From positions 2,922,252 through 2,986,251 of the forward strand of contig NC_067207.1 of assembly GCF_026262505.1 (NCBI RefSeq): DNA of 64,000 nucleotides, in the 5' to 3' direction. This document shows positions 46,408 to 57,445 of this stretch, piece by piece. The translations under genes and the position numbers were made by a program. The notes under the pieces were generated by a model. That model saw nothing but the letters and a program-made list of their open reading frames with translations, had not been told where the DNA came from and searched no databases. This stretch comes from Trichomonas vaginalis G3 (Eukaryota; Parabasalia; Trichomonadida; Trichomonadidae). Numbering within the stretch: the first letter of the stretch is position 1; each line of letters starts with the position of its first letter.

Positions 46408-47631
46408 TTATTGGTATCTAACTGAAATTGGTTCGAATTGAACATAAACAGGACTTCCTACAATTGGAGAGCTGACAGCCTTGAAAATATTCAGACCAGA
46501 TATTACAGGAGATGCTGGTTTGCAAATTGGAGGTTCTGTAGTTTCTGGTTTAGATTTAATTGGTCCTCCGTAAGGAGAGAGAGATTTCGACTGTTTGACA
46601 GCTACCAACTCTTTGCAGAGTTGTGTCCATGCAGGGCTTTGTAGTTTTGGCGATGAACTTCCAAGTAAATTCAAATTTTCACCAAGATCGAAAACAACTG
46701 AAGATCTTTCGTTTCTTTGGCTGAGAGATATGATTTTATTGGTCAGATCACACTCTTCAACCATTTTAACTTTCTCTTCTTTTGATAATTGTTTGAAATT
46801 TGAAATTATGGCGTTGTTTAAGATGCTGTTCTCTGGAAGTTCGAAGACCATGTCTATGGAAATGTCATTGAACAGTTTGACGGCAAAACTGCACTTTTCA
46901 TCGTGATCTTCAAGATATTTCTGCAAAACTTCAAGTAATTGGTTTGTTAATGAGAAATTCTTGAGTATCCAACATATTTCGTAGCATTGGATGGTAAAAA
47001 TTGACTTTTGTTTCGTAATTGCAAGAGATAATAAACAATCTGCTAATCTTGGGGCGTCATCAAGTGAAACTAGTGACTTCTTCTCATTTAGAGCTGATCT
47101 GAACCAATAAATGGCATAATCTTCTTTGGGGAAGTATTCTATAAAAGAATCTATGTATTCTGAAGGAATTGTCGTAAAAGAAAGTAAAATTTTTGTTACT
47201 GTGAATCCAATACATGATTTCGAAACGAAAGGAAGAAGATAGGGGAAGGGATTATTGATTCTGGAAATAATGTTCAGATTTTGAAGATCTAAAAATGAAG
47301 AAATAAGATTGTGAAAGGCAACAATCTGTTTTTCGGATTTTTGTTGAATTTCGGAGATGAAAGTGTTTACACAAAATATGAATTCGGCAGAATACGCGAT
47401 ATACTCGCGTATTTCAGGGGGCCCTTTGATAATATAGTTCAGGCAGCCTTTATATAGTGGAAGGGACTTGCCAAGTTCATCAGGATTGGCTAATGCTAGG
47501 TGAATAGTATTTATTAGGTTTGATTCGCTCTGAATCATGTTAATTAGAGCTTGAGCATTGCGCTTCATTACTGTAAGAACAAGATCTTTTTGGAAAATAG
47601 ACTTAATATCGGGAGTTAATGCAAAATCCAT
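46408..47631 (-). CDS. Hypothetical helical protein, 407 residues
   Basis: The first 290 residues are mainly leucine-rich helices (for example ADCLLSLAITKQKSIFTIQC), of alpha-solenoid type, resembling phosphatase-regulatory SAPS-like or similar helical proteins only in general style. The last 90 residues are Pro/Ser-rich and unstructured (PIKSKPETTEPPICKPASPV), with possible SP phosphorylation sites (SSPIVGSPV). The start is the ATG at 47631. No family can be named with confidence. Confidence 0.55.
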   Translation of the reverse strand: MDFALTPDIKSIFQKDLVLTVMKRNAQALINMIQSESNLINTIHLALANPDELGKSLPLYKGCLNYIIKGPPEIREYIAYSAEFIFCVNTFISEIQQKSEKQIVAFHNLISSFLDLQNLNIISRINNPFPYLLPFVSKSCIGFTVTKILLSFTTIPSEYIDSFIEYFPKEDYAIYWFRSALNEKKSLVSLDDAPRLADCLLSLAITKQKSIFTIQCYEICWILKNFSLTNQLLEVLQKYLEDHDEKCSFAVKLFNDISIDMVFELPENSILNNAIISNFKQLSKEEKVKMVEECDLTNKIISLSQRNERSSVVFDLGENLNLLGSSSPKLQSPAWTQLCKELVAVKQSKSLSPYGGPIKSKPETTEPPICKPASPVISGLNIFKAVSSPIVGSPVYVQFEPISVRYQ

Positions 47632-48632
47632 TGTTAAAATAAATTCAAGTCAAAAACCGTTTTCTTAAGAAAAAAACTTCGGCCATGTCTTATGCAAAAT
47701 CGGAAAATTTTTTTGAATATGTCATTGAAAGAATACATGATTTTGATTCCAAAATCTTCAATGATGAAAATCCTCTCAATTTCTATCGTTAAGGTAATAA
47801 AAATTCCATCGTGTTTTTAAAGCTGTTTTGGGTATACATATGACATATGGCTAGTACCAATCAAAATAAATTCATTTCAAAGGAAATTTTTTATAATTTG
47901 ATCACTTTTCTGGAGAAAAAATGTCTGATTTCAATTTGGGAATGGCAAAAATATCCATTTGTGTATGCCTAAAAATTTAAGTCATTATTAAGGTAAAATT
48001 AATGAAAAATGCATTGGCTCATGAACTCGGCCGTAATTTTGCATTTTAGGCTCTGGATTTATGTCATGCACTTATGTTCACTTGGAAAAAGAACACCAAG
48101 ATGAAGTTGAGAACTTTTTCCCAAATGATAAAACTGGCAAGCATCTTACAAAATTTTTAATTACTAGTGCACAAGATTAGATAATAATATACTTTTTTTA
48201 TAATTGATGGTTTGTTTTTCTCAAAATAAGTAGGAAATTGAATGAAATTCAATTTCCGACTTATGGTCGAAACACTTTTCATTAATGCCTGAGTGGATTC
48301 GTGAAAAATTAAATCTTAATCATTGTTTACAACTATTCAATTATTCAAGTGCCCTCAAAATTGAATTTATGAATTCAATCATGTTGATTTATCCTTTCAA
48401 ATATAAAGGTAAATTCAATTATAAAACTTAGTAAAATATATTGTAAAATGAAGAAAAATGAAATAAATTTGAATTCAAGTTTCATACACGAAATTATAGA
48501 AATTATTTCTAATAAATTTGATTACTATAATTACTATATGGAAAACAGTCTGTTCTCTATCACGTAAACTATTCAAAAAATGAATGAAATTAGCGTTGTG
48601 ATTATCACAAAAAATATTCAAAATTCTTTTCT
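47632..48632. other. Intergenic region with possible coding relics
   Basis: Short plus-strand stretches at about 47683-47791 (MSYAKSENFFEYVIERIHDF) and 48047-48179 (FMSCTYVHLEKEHQDEVENF) look like coding pieces in different frames, so a decayed gene is possible. Nothing else recognised. Confidence 0.35.
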
Positions 48633-51029
48633 ATGTCCTTCTTTATTTTGGCTTTTCTATCACAATCGATACTTGATTTCAGTCTTGTCGATGGGATATT
48701 GACAATAGGTTCAAGTGGAAAACTTACAGAAGGTAAAATTGGATCCATATTTACTATCGATTTAATTAAAATAGTAATTTTTGATACAAATGGTGATACA
48801 TATTTAGAAAATAATGCATTTTTCAACTATCCAAATCTTATGTCATGTCATTTATCGTCAAGCGTAGTTTATATTTCGGAAACAGCTTTTAGATTCTGTA
48901 AATCATTATCGAATATAACTGTTGAATCTAGCAATAATTATTTTGTTGTTCAAGATCAAATTTTATATAATAAAGCTAAACAAACTATTATTAAAGTACC
49001 TGTAACTGCAACAAATGTTGCAATTCAAGACATAGTAACAACGATTAAAAATCATGCCTTTCATTTCATTAAAAAAATGACAAGCTTGTTCATTCCAAAA
49101 ACAGTTATGTCGATAGAGCCAGGCGCGTTTTACGATTCGCATATAGACATAGTTGAATTTCAGAATGATTCTGAACTGAAAACTTTAGTATCAAATAGTT
49201 TCTCTTATACTTTTATTCAAAAATTAATTTTGCCAAGCACATTAGAAATAATCGAAAGCTATGCTATACATTCATATTCAAATTTATTTTCAGTTGAGTT
49301 TAGAGAGCCAAAAAAATTGACTATAAAGGAATATGCAATTTTTGACACATCTATCACATCATTAACAATACCTGCAAATGTGATAATTAAAGAAAATGCT
49401 TTCAATCCATCTAATAAACTACATACAGTTAATATTTCGGAATATGCAGTATTAGAAGCAAATTCTTTTGCTGGATGTCCATACATATCAAACTTTTCAA
49501 AAAATGGAAATATTTATGATAAGGATGGATTCATTTTCAATGGAACAACACTTATTTATGTTCAACAAAATACATCTGATCATTTACATATTAATTCAAG
49601 TATACATATTTCTAATCCCTCAATTCAATATTCTCAAAATCTCACAAATTTGACAATAACTGGTGGTTTTGTTAATAATTCAGTTATTTATGAAAATAGT
49701 TCATTTGAAACAGTAATTGCTGCAGCAGGAGGTTTAGAATATATTAATCTTCCAAACACTGTCAAATATCTTGGAGAATTTTGTTTCACAGGAATGAAAA
49801 AACTGAAAAAATTAATTATCAATAGCGATATACAAATCATTCATTCAAGAGCATTCTATCAATGCAATGTCCCTGAAATACATTTTAAAACTGTTTCGGA
49901 AATAAAAGAGAGGGCATTTAAAGAGTGTTATGCAACAAATATAACCTTTGAAGATGGTCCCTACATAATAGGTGAAAGTGCATTTCAAAGTTGTAATTTG
50001 CAAGAAATAATTTTGCGAAATACAACATCAATAAGCGCACAAACTTTTATGTACTCCAATGTAATGACAGCTATATTTGATGATAGCTGCAGTGCATCAT
50101 CAACCGGGATATATGTTTTTCTTGGATGTAAGAACTTGAAGTCGGTTACTCTTCATTCAAGGATCGAAGTTCTTGAAACACAAATGTTTGGTAGCTGCTA
50201 TAATTTATGTCAAATAAATTTCCATCCGAATATGCAAAAATTAACAATTGGGGATAAATGTTTCTATCAAACTTCTATTGAAAGATTTGAATTCAATAGT
50301 AGTTTAAATAAAATATCAGCAAATGCATTCCTTAACTGTTTAAATCTTAGAGAGATAATCATTAATAGTATACCATCAAAAGTAGAAGGAGGAATTTTCT
50401 ATCAATGTTCAAACCTCAAAAAGATTGTAGTTCATAATATTGAACCATTAAAAGTAGAAAATCTCAAAAGATTGATTTTAGATATAAATAATCAAATCAA
50501 AGAAATTATATCATATTCATCTTATCATCCAGATTCTTTATTTGCAAACTTCATCAGTCTTGAATCGGTCTTTATAAACTCATCCACTATATCCAACTCT
50601 CTTTTCGAGAATTGCACAAGCTTAAGAACAGTTCATTTCCAAAACGCAAATGTTTCTGTAGGAATTAAAAGTTTTTATAACTGTCGAAACCTTGATCATT
50701 CAATACTTCGGAATATATCATCAATTGGTGATTTTGCTTTTTATGGATGTAGATTTCCTTATTCAATTATAATTCCGAAAAATATTGTTAGAATAGGTTC
50801 ATTCGCTTTTTCAAATTCAGGGATCATAATGATTAATTATTGTTCTGAAAACATATTGTGTAAAACTGATTCATTCGACTCGAATGCAAAGGCATTTGTA
50901 ACTGAAATATATAATGAAAGTCAATTTTGCTCATTGGAAACTATGCGAATAGATAAATCAATTTGTCATATCCCTCATCAAACAAAATTTTTCCCATATC
51001 ACTTCAACTTTAGAAGACTGCGTAGGTGA
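48633..51029 (+). CDS. BspA-like leucine-rich-repeat surface protein
   Basis: The 798-residue protein starts with a short signal peptide (MSFFILAFLSQSILDFSLV). Residues 60-780 are repeats of the BspA/LRR_5 (Treponema pallidum type) class, e.g. ESAFQSCNLQEIILRNTTSI and NAFLNCLNLREIIINSIPSK, about 23 residues each. BspA-like proteins are one of the largest trichomonad families and bind host matrix or other cells. No C-terminal membrane segment follows; the protein ends FPYHFNFRRLRR, so it may be secreted or bound to a partner. TTATCACAAAAAATATTC lies upstream as a possible initiator. A MITE lies 15 bases past the stop. Confidence 0.88.
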   Translation: MSFFILAFLSQSILDFSLVDGILTIGSSGKLTEGKIGSIFTIDLIKIVIFDTNGDTYLENNAFFNYPNLMSCHLSSSVVYISETAFRFCKSLSNITVESSNNYFVVQDQILYNKAKQTIIKVPVTATNVAIQDIVTTIKNHAFHFIKKMTSLFIPKTVMSIEPGAFYDSHIDIVEFQNDSELKTLVSNSFSYTFIQKLILPSTLEIIESYAIHSYSNLFSVEFREPKKLTIKEYAIFDTSITSLTIPANVIIKENAFNPSNKLHTVNISEYAVLEANSFAGCPYISNFSKNGNIYDKDGFIFNGTTLIYVQQNTSDHLHINSSIHISNPSIQYSQNLTNLTITGGFVNNSVIYENSSFETVIAAAGGLEYINLPNTVKYLGEFCFTGMKKLKKLIINSDIQIIHSRAFYQCNVPEIHFKTVSEIKERAFKECYATNITFEDGPYIIGESAFQSCNLQEIILRNTTSISAQTFMYSNVMTAIFDDSCSASSTGIYVFLGCKNLKSVTLHSRIEVLETQMFGSCYNLCQINFHPNMQKLTIGDKCFYQTSIERFEFNSSLNKISANAFLNCLNLREIIINSIPSKVEGGIFYQCSNLKKIVVHNIEPLKVENLKRLILDINNQIKEIISYSSYHPDSLFANFISLESVFINSSTISNSLFENCTSLRTVHFQNANVSVGIKSFYNCRNLDHSILRNISSIGDFAFYGCRFPYSIIIPKNIVRIGSFAFSNSGIIMINYCSENILCKTDSFDSNAKAFVTEIYNESQFCSLETMRIDKSICHIPHQTKFFPYHFNFRRLRR

Positions 51030-51044
51030 TTCCTAATTTCAAAT

Positions 51045-52094
51045 AAGGGTTTCGTTTTGCGAAAAAAACGTACAATACGCAATTTCGCTAAAAAAACATT
51101 TAGCTAGCAATTTCGACCTTTGACTCCACTCAAGACGTCACTTTTTTAATTTTGCGGTATCATATTATTGGAAAATCTTTATGAATATTATATAAAAAGT
51201 CTCTTTAATATCTATATTTCATATTTTTATCGATTTTTAAAGTTTTTGCGAAAAGTATTCAATTATTTTTGCTATTTTGTCGGGTAAATGTCAGATTTGC
51301 GACATTTTCTGATATGATATTCAGATTCTACGTTGATAATAATGCATATAGAACCCTCTTGCTATTGTGTCAAAATTGCGAAACCGATAGCAAAAATATC
51401 TCGCAATATCAAAATTGAGATATTGAGTGAATTATGCATTATAGAGATTAAAAATCTGATTTGTGAAAACATCTCATCAGTTTCTAGCTAATTCAAAAAT
51501 CTTTACTATCTTATTCGATTAAAATGAAAAGGGAATAGTTTCATTATGCTTTAAATGACAGCCTAATATAATCATAGTTTTCGCTCAATATGCAGCATTT
51601 TTTTTTCGAAATCTATGGTCAATATCCTAAATACTGATTGCTTTGCATTCATATCTCTTACATTTTCTATACCCACATCACTATTCATTGCTATTCCTAT
51701 CTTTTTCATTTTTGTTTGTTTCTCATAATTTCTCAAAAAACATGATAACTTGATATTTGTAAATATCATACTTTATAACGTAAATAAGAACTTGACCTAT
51801 TAAGAAAAGCAGTAATGAAAAGAAAATCTGAAATTCATAAAAATTACAAGTTTCTGATGACAATTAGCTTAATTAAACCAGGTACAAGATTATATAATTG
51901 TATTTTCTATCCAATTATCCATATAATATCTTATCCAGAAAAAATAACTTGATCAATACCAAATGATTTTTTAACTAGTAAATAAAGTATTTTCTTTACA
52001 CACACATTGTATATCATGGTTTTTTTTTGGTTTCGCAAAACATCCAAAAACAAATATGCTATAAAAGTGACAATTTTAGCAAAACGAAACCCTT
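51045..52094. mobile_element. Mutator-like MITE, 1050 bp, with 9-bp target duplication
   Basis: Terminal inverted repeats AAGGGTTTCGTTTTGC at 51045 and the inverse ending at 52094 are flanked by ATTTCAAAT on both sides (51036-51044 and 52095-52103). Nine-base duplications are typical of Mutator-like elements. No transposase frame is present. It sits directly behind the BspA-like gene and may supply that gene's 3' end. Confidence 0.85.
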
Positions 52095-52103
52095 ATTTCA
52101 AAT

Positions 52104-52589
52104 ATATTTATTCTTGTTTTATTTTTAATAAAACGTTTATTTATAGTTATGTGAATAATTTAAAAACTCTAGCAATAAAGTGTTTATAAAATGATTCTAA
52201 ATATTAATTGAACTAATGGTTGACCTTTCAATATATATTTTCAATTGCGAATCGATTGTAAAATGAAAGGACGACTTTTGAAATGGTGCAAAGCTGAGTT
52301 CTGGTATATTCTAAATGTTACTTGGAATGGATTTTCAAATTTAATTCAAAGTTGGACCAAGTAGTTTTAATATTAATTTTTTAAATGTATATAGAGGTCA
52401 CTAAACTAATCAGGAATTCAAGGCCCATAATTTTGAATATACAACAAATTCAAAATCTTAACACTAAATGTAAATTTGAATAAACAATGTTATATTAAAT
52501 AATGTTTTACCATAATGCATCATTACAATTATCAAATCTTTATAATGATAATACTTTTTCAAAATAATACCATAACATTCATAATTGTC
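52104..52589. other. Intergenic region after the MITE
   Basis: AT-rich; may hold further, unrecognisable decayed parts of the BspA paralogue that follows. Confidence 0.4.
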
Positions 52590-53250
52590 ATAAAATTCAA
52601 CTGTTAAGACCGATACATTCAATCCATCTATCATACTTGAGATAGTCAATATTTCAAATATTGTTACATTGGAAGAGAAATGTTTTAACTTGTAAGATCT
52701 TAATCGATATAAAAACATAAATGGTATTCTTGTTAACGAGAAAGGAATCAATTATGTACCGAGAAACACTGAAGATGGCTTTGTAATAACAAATATTTGG
52801 AAATCCGGTATTTCAATATTCTCAAACATTGACGAATTTAACTTCAACATTCAGTGAATATTATTGTGGAAAATCAAATGTATATAATGATTCTTCAAAA
52901 ACATTAGTTATTGCAGCACCGAGTGGTCTTGAAGAAATCGAACTTCCAAGTTCAGTGAAAATTCTTGGTCCATTTTGTTTTACAATAATGGCATAATTGA
53001 AAACACTAAAAATCAATTCTGACCTTGAACCAATCAATGAAAGTGCATTATATCAGTGTCATGTTTCTAAGATTGAGTTTTAAAAAGCAGAAACATTAAG
53101 TACAAATGAATTCAGAGAATGTTATTCAACAAATATTACATTTGAAGATGGACCAATTACAGTAGGGGAAGACTCTTTCAATAAATGTCAACTCAAAGAA
53201 ATCACTTTCAATAATGAACTTCAATATCCACAAGAGTTTATCAATTGATT
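52590..53250 (+). pseudogene. Decayed BspA-like paralogue
   Basis: Translated pieces match the gene at 48633-51029 in order: SGLEEIELPSSVKILGPFCF against GGLEYINLPNTVKYLGEFCF, then ECYSTNITFEDGPITVGEDS against ECYATNITFEDGPYIIGESA. Several in-frame stops (after ILGPFCFTIMA, after CHVSKIEF) and a frame change near 52800 break it, and it lacks both a signal peptide region and the C-terminal half. It is a tandem duplicate of the neighbouring gene that has lost function. Confidence 0.8.
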
Positions 53251-53405
53251 CTATATACTAATGTAATATAAATTCTATAATACCTTATCCTTGGCTAAAA
53301 AAGTTTAAATTTTGCTCACTCTTCAGTAAATATACGATAAAGCTATCTGTCCATACTTTAGAAATATAAGAGTGAGAAAAATGAAAAGATAAAAATAAAA
53401 ATGAA

Positions 53406-53476
53406 TGCACCGCCCGGGAATCGAACCCGGACCCCCACCTTGGCAAGGTGAAATTCTACCATTAGACCAGCGGTGC
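53406..53476 (-). tRNA. tRNA-Gly (GCC)
   Basis: The 71-base gene folds into a standard cloverleaf: acceptor GCACCGC with GCGGTGC, D-arm with AATGGTAG, anticodon loop TTGCCAA (anticodon GCC), T-arm with GGTTCGATTCC, discriminator A. No intron. Internal A and B boxes are standard. It reads the glycine codons GGC and GGT. Confidence 0.97.
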
Positions 53477-54062
53477 TTTACATTTCCTCTTAAAATAAAT
53501 TTTACCAACATAGAAAATTGCCAATTTCTAATTAGATTGTCGAATTAAAAAATATGGGAAATCAACTGTATATCTCTTTCATCAAAGCTAAAACTGACAG
53601 TGTATCTTAATGATGCACTTCAATTTGCTTAATTAACATTATATTTCAAATATATCATCTTCATTTTTTTTTCTAAAGACGAAATTCTTAAATATAACAT
53701 TCTTTTAATTTTTAGAAACTAATTACAAAATTTTAAACTCAAAAAAATAGTTCTTAACATTAAAATTCAACTCCAAGAGCTTAGCTTTTGAAAGCGTGAC
53801 AGAAAGTTGCAAGCATATTCCTAACAAATAACACATAGCTATGAGTGGTAATATGTTATCACAATGTTTGTAATTAGATTGAAATTTGATAAAAATGAAA
53901 AAAAAAATCATTTAATAGAAAGTCTATACAGATACTCCTTGTCAGTTTTAGCTTTGATGAAAGAGATATACAGTTGATTTCCCATATTTTTTAATTCGAC
54001 AATCTAATTAGAAATTGGCAATTTTCTATGTTGGTAAAATTTATTTTAAGAGGAAATGTAAA

Positions 54063-54133
54063 GCACCGCTGGTCTAATGGTAGAATTTCACCTTGCCAAG
54101 GTGGGGGTCCGGGTTCGATTCCCGGGCGGTGCA
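54063..54133 (+). tRNA. tRNA-Gly (GCC), second copy
   Basis: Same sequence as the gene at 53406-53476, in the other arm of the inverted duplication. The 19-base flank TTTTAAGAGGAAATGTAAA precedes it. Confidence 0.97.
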
Positions 54134-54324
54134 TTCATTTTTAATTTTTTTAAATAGATTTTTCGTTCAGATTCTCGCTATCATAAGCTATTCGAGAGTA
54201 TTCTTAAGTTTAGCTTCTTCATCTTTTGAATAAAAATGGTTATAATGCCATTTTTAACTTATAGTATCAAACGCTGTAGAATTTAAAAACTCGGCTTAAA
54301 ATTTCTTAGATTTGATGAATATCA

Positions 54325-54452
54325 TTAAGGCTGCACTTACGCCCTTATGACATGGCCTTCAATCAAGATGTTTAAGGTTAATATTCAATAACGCTTCACG
54401 CCAGTTGTCAAAAATTTGAATTAAAGTCAGATGGGCGTAAGTACAGCCTTAA
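54325..54452. mobile_element. Tiny MITE with TTAA flanks
   Basis: Ends GGCTGCACTTACGCCC and the inverse GGGCGTAAGTACAGCC form inverted repeats with one mismatch, flanked on both sides by TTAA (54325-54328 and 54449-54452). A TTAA target is used by piggyBac-type transposons; the assignment is inference. About 120 bases, no coding capacity. Confidence 0.75.
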
Positions 54453-54755
54453 GTAATCTCAATATCATTTTACACTCACACAAACAAAGAATTCTTTGGA
54501 AATAGAAAATGTCATTATTGACTACATATATGTGATCAAAAGCATATAAATATATCCAGTTTTGGTTGATGAGATTTGTTTTTGCTTATCAAAATTCAGC
54601 TGTTCTATTACCGTATGACCCATATAAAAAAAGAGTCAATGCTATTTATTCATATTTTTATTCCCAATCAGTAGTTCCGCAGAATAAATCGAATAAATAC
54701 TAAATAATTGTTAAACTATGCACAAAATCATAATTATTTTAAGAGGAAATGTAAA

Positions 54756-54826
54756 GCACCGCTGGTCTAATGGTAGAATTTCACCTTGCCAAGGTGGGGG
54801 TCCGGGTTCGATTCCCGGGTGGTGCA
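54756..54826 (+). tRNA. tRNA-Gly (GCC), third copy
   Basis: Same as the two other copies except one base in the 3' acceptor strand, giving a G-T pair at acceptor pair 6, which still pairs. The 5' flank TTTTAAGAGGAAATGTAAA and the 3' flank up to TTTTTCTCACT are shared with the other copies, so all three arose by segment duplication. Confidence 0.95.
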
Positions 54827-55256
54827 TTCATTTTTATTTTTATTTTTTTCATTTTTCTCACTATGATATTTCTCTGGTTTTGATCTAATAATTCCAAATA
54901 ATTTTGCCATGAAATAGTTTTAATCAGTTATTTTCATATGATAATATATAGTTTCCAATCTCAAATTTTTTTCATAGATTGATTTGTTGAAAATATATAT
55001 TAAATGATTTATTTTTCGAATTTTACACAATAATAATGGCTGTACTATTCATGTAGATCATTCCTGATACAAAAATGATTCTGAATGAAGCTATGTTTAG
55101 TCCGGACATGTTTCGCTCTGCTAGATCATTTAAGTGGCCATGTGATTTTTCTTGCAAAAACCAAATTATAATGATTATTATAATATATCTTTCATATTAT
55201 TTCGCAAAGTAGCAAGATGAAGAGAAAAAAAATATTTTAAACGGGTAATTTTTTTG
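54827..55256. other. Intergenic region upstream of CCT4
   Basis: AT-rich; no gene or repeat recognised. AATATTTTAAACGGGTAATTTTT lies directly before the CCT4 start; no canonical initiator was seen. Confidence 0.45.
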
Positions 55257-56867
55257 ATGTCACAGCAATCTGCACCTGCTGCTAGTGCAACAAATCCACC
55301 AGCTTTTCAAGGACAAGACCGTCCAACAGACGTTCGTATGTCTTGCATCCTTGCAGCTAAGAGTGTTGCTGATGCTGTTCGTTCATCACTTGGTCCACGC
55401 GGTATGGATAAACTTATTCAAGAAAAGAACGGCGAAGTTATTATTACAAACGATGGTGCTACAATTCTCAAGCATATGGGCGCTGCACATCCAGCAGCCA
55501 AGCTTATGGTCTCCATGAGCCAAGCTCAAGATGTTGCCGCAGGCGATGGTACAACATCTGTTGTTATCTTTGCCGGTGCCTTCCTTTCAGCATGCAAGAC
55601 ATTACTCGAACGCAAGCTTCATCCATCACTTGTTTCAGACGCTCTCCGCATTGCCACAGACGAAGCAATTAAGATCCTCGACCAGATGCGTATTCCATTT
55701 GGCCAAGGCGAAACATTTACAGAACAAGAAAGAGAAATCTTAATTGATTCAGCTCGTACATCACTTTCATCCAAGCTCGCCTCCCAGTGGAGCGACATCC
55801 TTGCTCCACTTGCCGTTGATGCCGTTTTGCGTGTTCATGATGGCAAGCACGTCGATCTCAACGATATCCGCGTTGTTCAGCGTGTTGGCGGTGTTATTGA
55901 TGACAGTGAGCTTGTCGATGGTGTTGTCTTCCCACACCATTTCCAGCGCCAGAGTGGCGATGCTCGCAAGATCAACAACGCTAAGATTGCCTTGATCCAA
56001 TTCCAGATCTCTCCACCAAAGACAGACATGGAATCCCAAGTCATTCTCAACGACTACGCCCAAATGGACCGTGTCCAGCGTGAACAGCGCAAATACATCC
56101 TTAATATCGTCAACGCCATTGCAAAGACCGGCGCCAACGTTATTCTCTTACAGAAGTCCGTCCTTAGAGATGCCATTTCCGATACAGCCCTCCACTTCCT
56201 CAACAAGAAGGGAATTATCGTTGTCAAGGACATCGACCGCGAGGAAGTTGACTTTGTCTGCCGTACAATCGGCTGCCAGCCAATTGCATCCGTCGAAGGC
56301 CTCTCCGCCGACAAGCTTGGCTTCGCAGAGACAGTCGAAGAAGTCACAACAGCTGGAGGCGCAATTATCAAGATCATGGGCTTGAAGAAGGTCTCCAAAA
56401 CAGTTACAGTCTTATTACGTGGTTCAAACGAACTCATCATTGGAGAAGCCGAGAGATCCCTCCACGATGCTCTCTGCGTCATCCGCTCCCTTGTCTACGA
56501 GAGATACCTCCTCCCTGGTGGCGGTGCACCTGAAGTGGAACTCGCCATCAAACTCGCAAAGAAGGCTGACGAAATCGGTGGAGAAATCGGTCACTGCATC
56601 AGAGCATTCGCTGACTCCCTCGATATTGTTCCTTACACACTCGCTGAGAATGCTGGTCTCGCTCCACTCGATGTCGTGACACAGTTGAGAGAAGCTCACT
56701 CCTCTGGAAAGATGTATTATGGTGTATCAGTCGTAGCTTGCGGTCCTGCTGACATGAAAGAGGAAGAGGTCCTTCAGCCGTACTTAGTAACAAAGAGCGC
56801 TGTAACATTCGCCAGTGAAACTGTTCGTATGATTCTCAAGGTCGACGATATCCTTGCTACACGGTAA
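55257..56867 (+). CDS. CCT4: T-complex chaperonin subunit delta (CCT4)
   Basis: The 536-residue protein is a whole group II chaperonin subunit. Motifs: SLGPRGMDKLI near 43-53, NDGATILKHMG near 65-75, the ATPase loop GDGTTSVVI near 96-104, GGGAPEVELA near 420-429 and ENAGLAPLDV near 460-470. The N-terminus (PTDVRMSCILAAKSVADAVR) and the sequence as a whole best fit the delta subunit. CCT folds actin and tubulin in the cytosol, using ATP. Third codon positions are clearly richer in G and C than in neighbouring genes, as expected for a strongly expressed gene. Start at ATG 55257. Confidence 0.93.
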   Translation: MSQQSAPAASATNPPAFQGQDRPTDVRMSCILAAKSVADAVRSSLGPRGMDKLIQEKNGEVIITNDGATILKHMGAAHPAAKLMVSMSQAQDVAAGDGTTSVVIFAGAFLSACKTLLERKLHPSLVSDALRIATDEAIKILDQMRIPFGQGETFTEQEREILIDSARTSLSSKLASQWSDILAPLAVDAVLRVHDGKHVDLNDIRVVQRVGGVIDDSELVDGVVFPHHFQRQSGDARKINNAKIALIQFQISPPKTDMESQVILNDYAQMDRVQREQRKYILNIVNAIAKTGANVILLQKSVLRDAISDTALHFLNKKGIIVVKDIDREEVDFVCRTIGCQPIASVEGLSADKLGFAETVEEVTTAGGAIIKIMGLKKVSKTVTVLLRGSNELIIGEAERSLHDALCVIRSLVYERYLLPGGGAPEVELAIKLAKKADEIGGEIGHCIRAFADSLDIVPYTLAENAGLAPLDVVTQLREAHSSGKMYYGVSVVACGPADMKEEEVLQPYLVTKSAVTFASETVRMILKVDDILATR

Positions 56868-57445
56868 AAATAAATATAAATATTACCTTAGAATTGATTA
56901 ATTGATTAATATATTTCTTCATCTTCAGTTTGAAATTTCTTTGTGATAAAGAAATAAATTTGCAGATGTTTTAATGAGAACTGTTTGTGCTGGGATTTCT
57001 TGAATACAAAAGAATGTATTAGATAAATTCCAAAGTAAGAATTTTTTTGATTGCGACGTTTTTAGGTTCTTATGCTTATATGTGTTTTATTTATCAACAA
57101 TGTTGGAAGTGATTTCTTTGTCATAGTCAATGAACTTGTCTCGTTGTCAATTATTAAAATCTGAAATATCAGTATGGATTAGGAATTTCAGCTAAAATTT
57201 TTATGTATAATTCAAATTGTGGTGCAGAGTGATATTCTGTATTATGTGGATAAGTGAAATTGAAGTAAAATGGCCATGAAATTTAGATTTTAAACTGAGA
57301 TATTCAATTATAATCAAAATGATCAAGATATATTTAAAAGATGACTATATATTTGCATATTTTAGGTAAAGTTCATATCATATCTCAAAGGAATAAAAAA
57401 AATTATGTCTTTATCAATAATAAATAACAAATTTTATTATAAAAG
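56868..57445. other. Intergenic region between convergent genes
   Basis: AT-rich, nothing recognised. Confidence 0.5.

Larger units (their letters stand above)
53396..54143. repeat. Inverted duplication carrying a tRNA gene in each arm
   Basis: Arms 53396-53599 and 53940-54143 are reverse complements over about 204 bases with hardly any change. Each holds a tRNA-Gly gene and its 5' flank (TTTTAAGAGGAAATGTAAA just before the tRNA). The 340-base spacer shows no gene. Confidence 0.92.
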
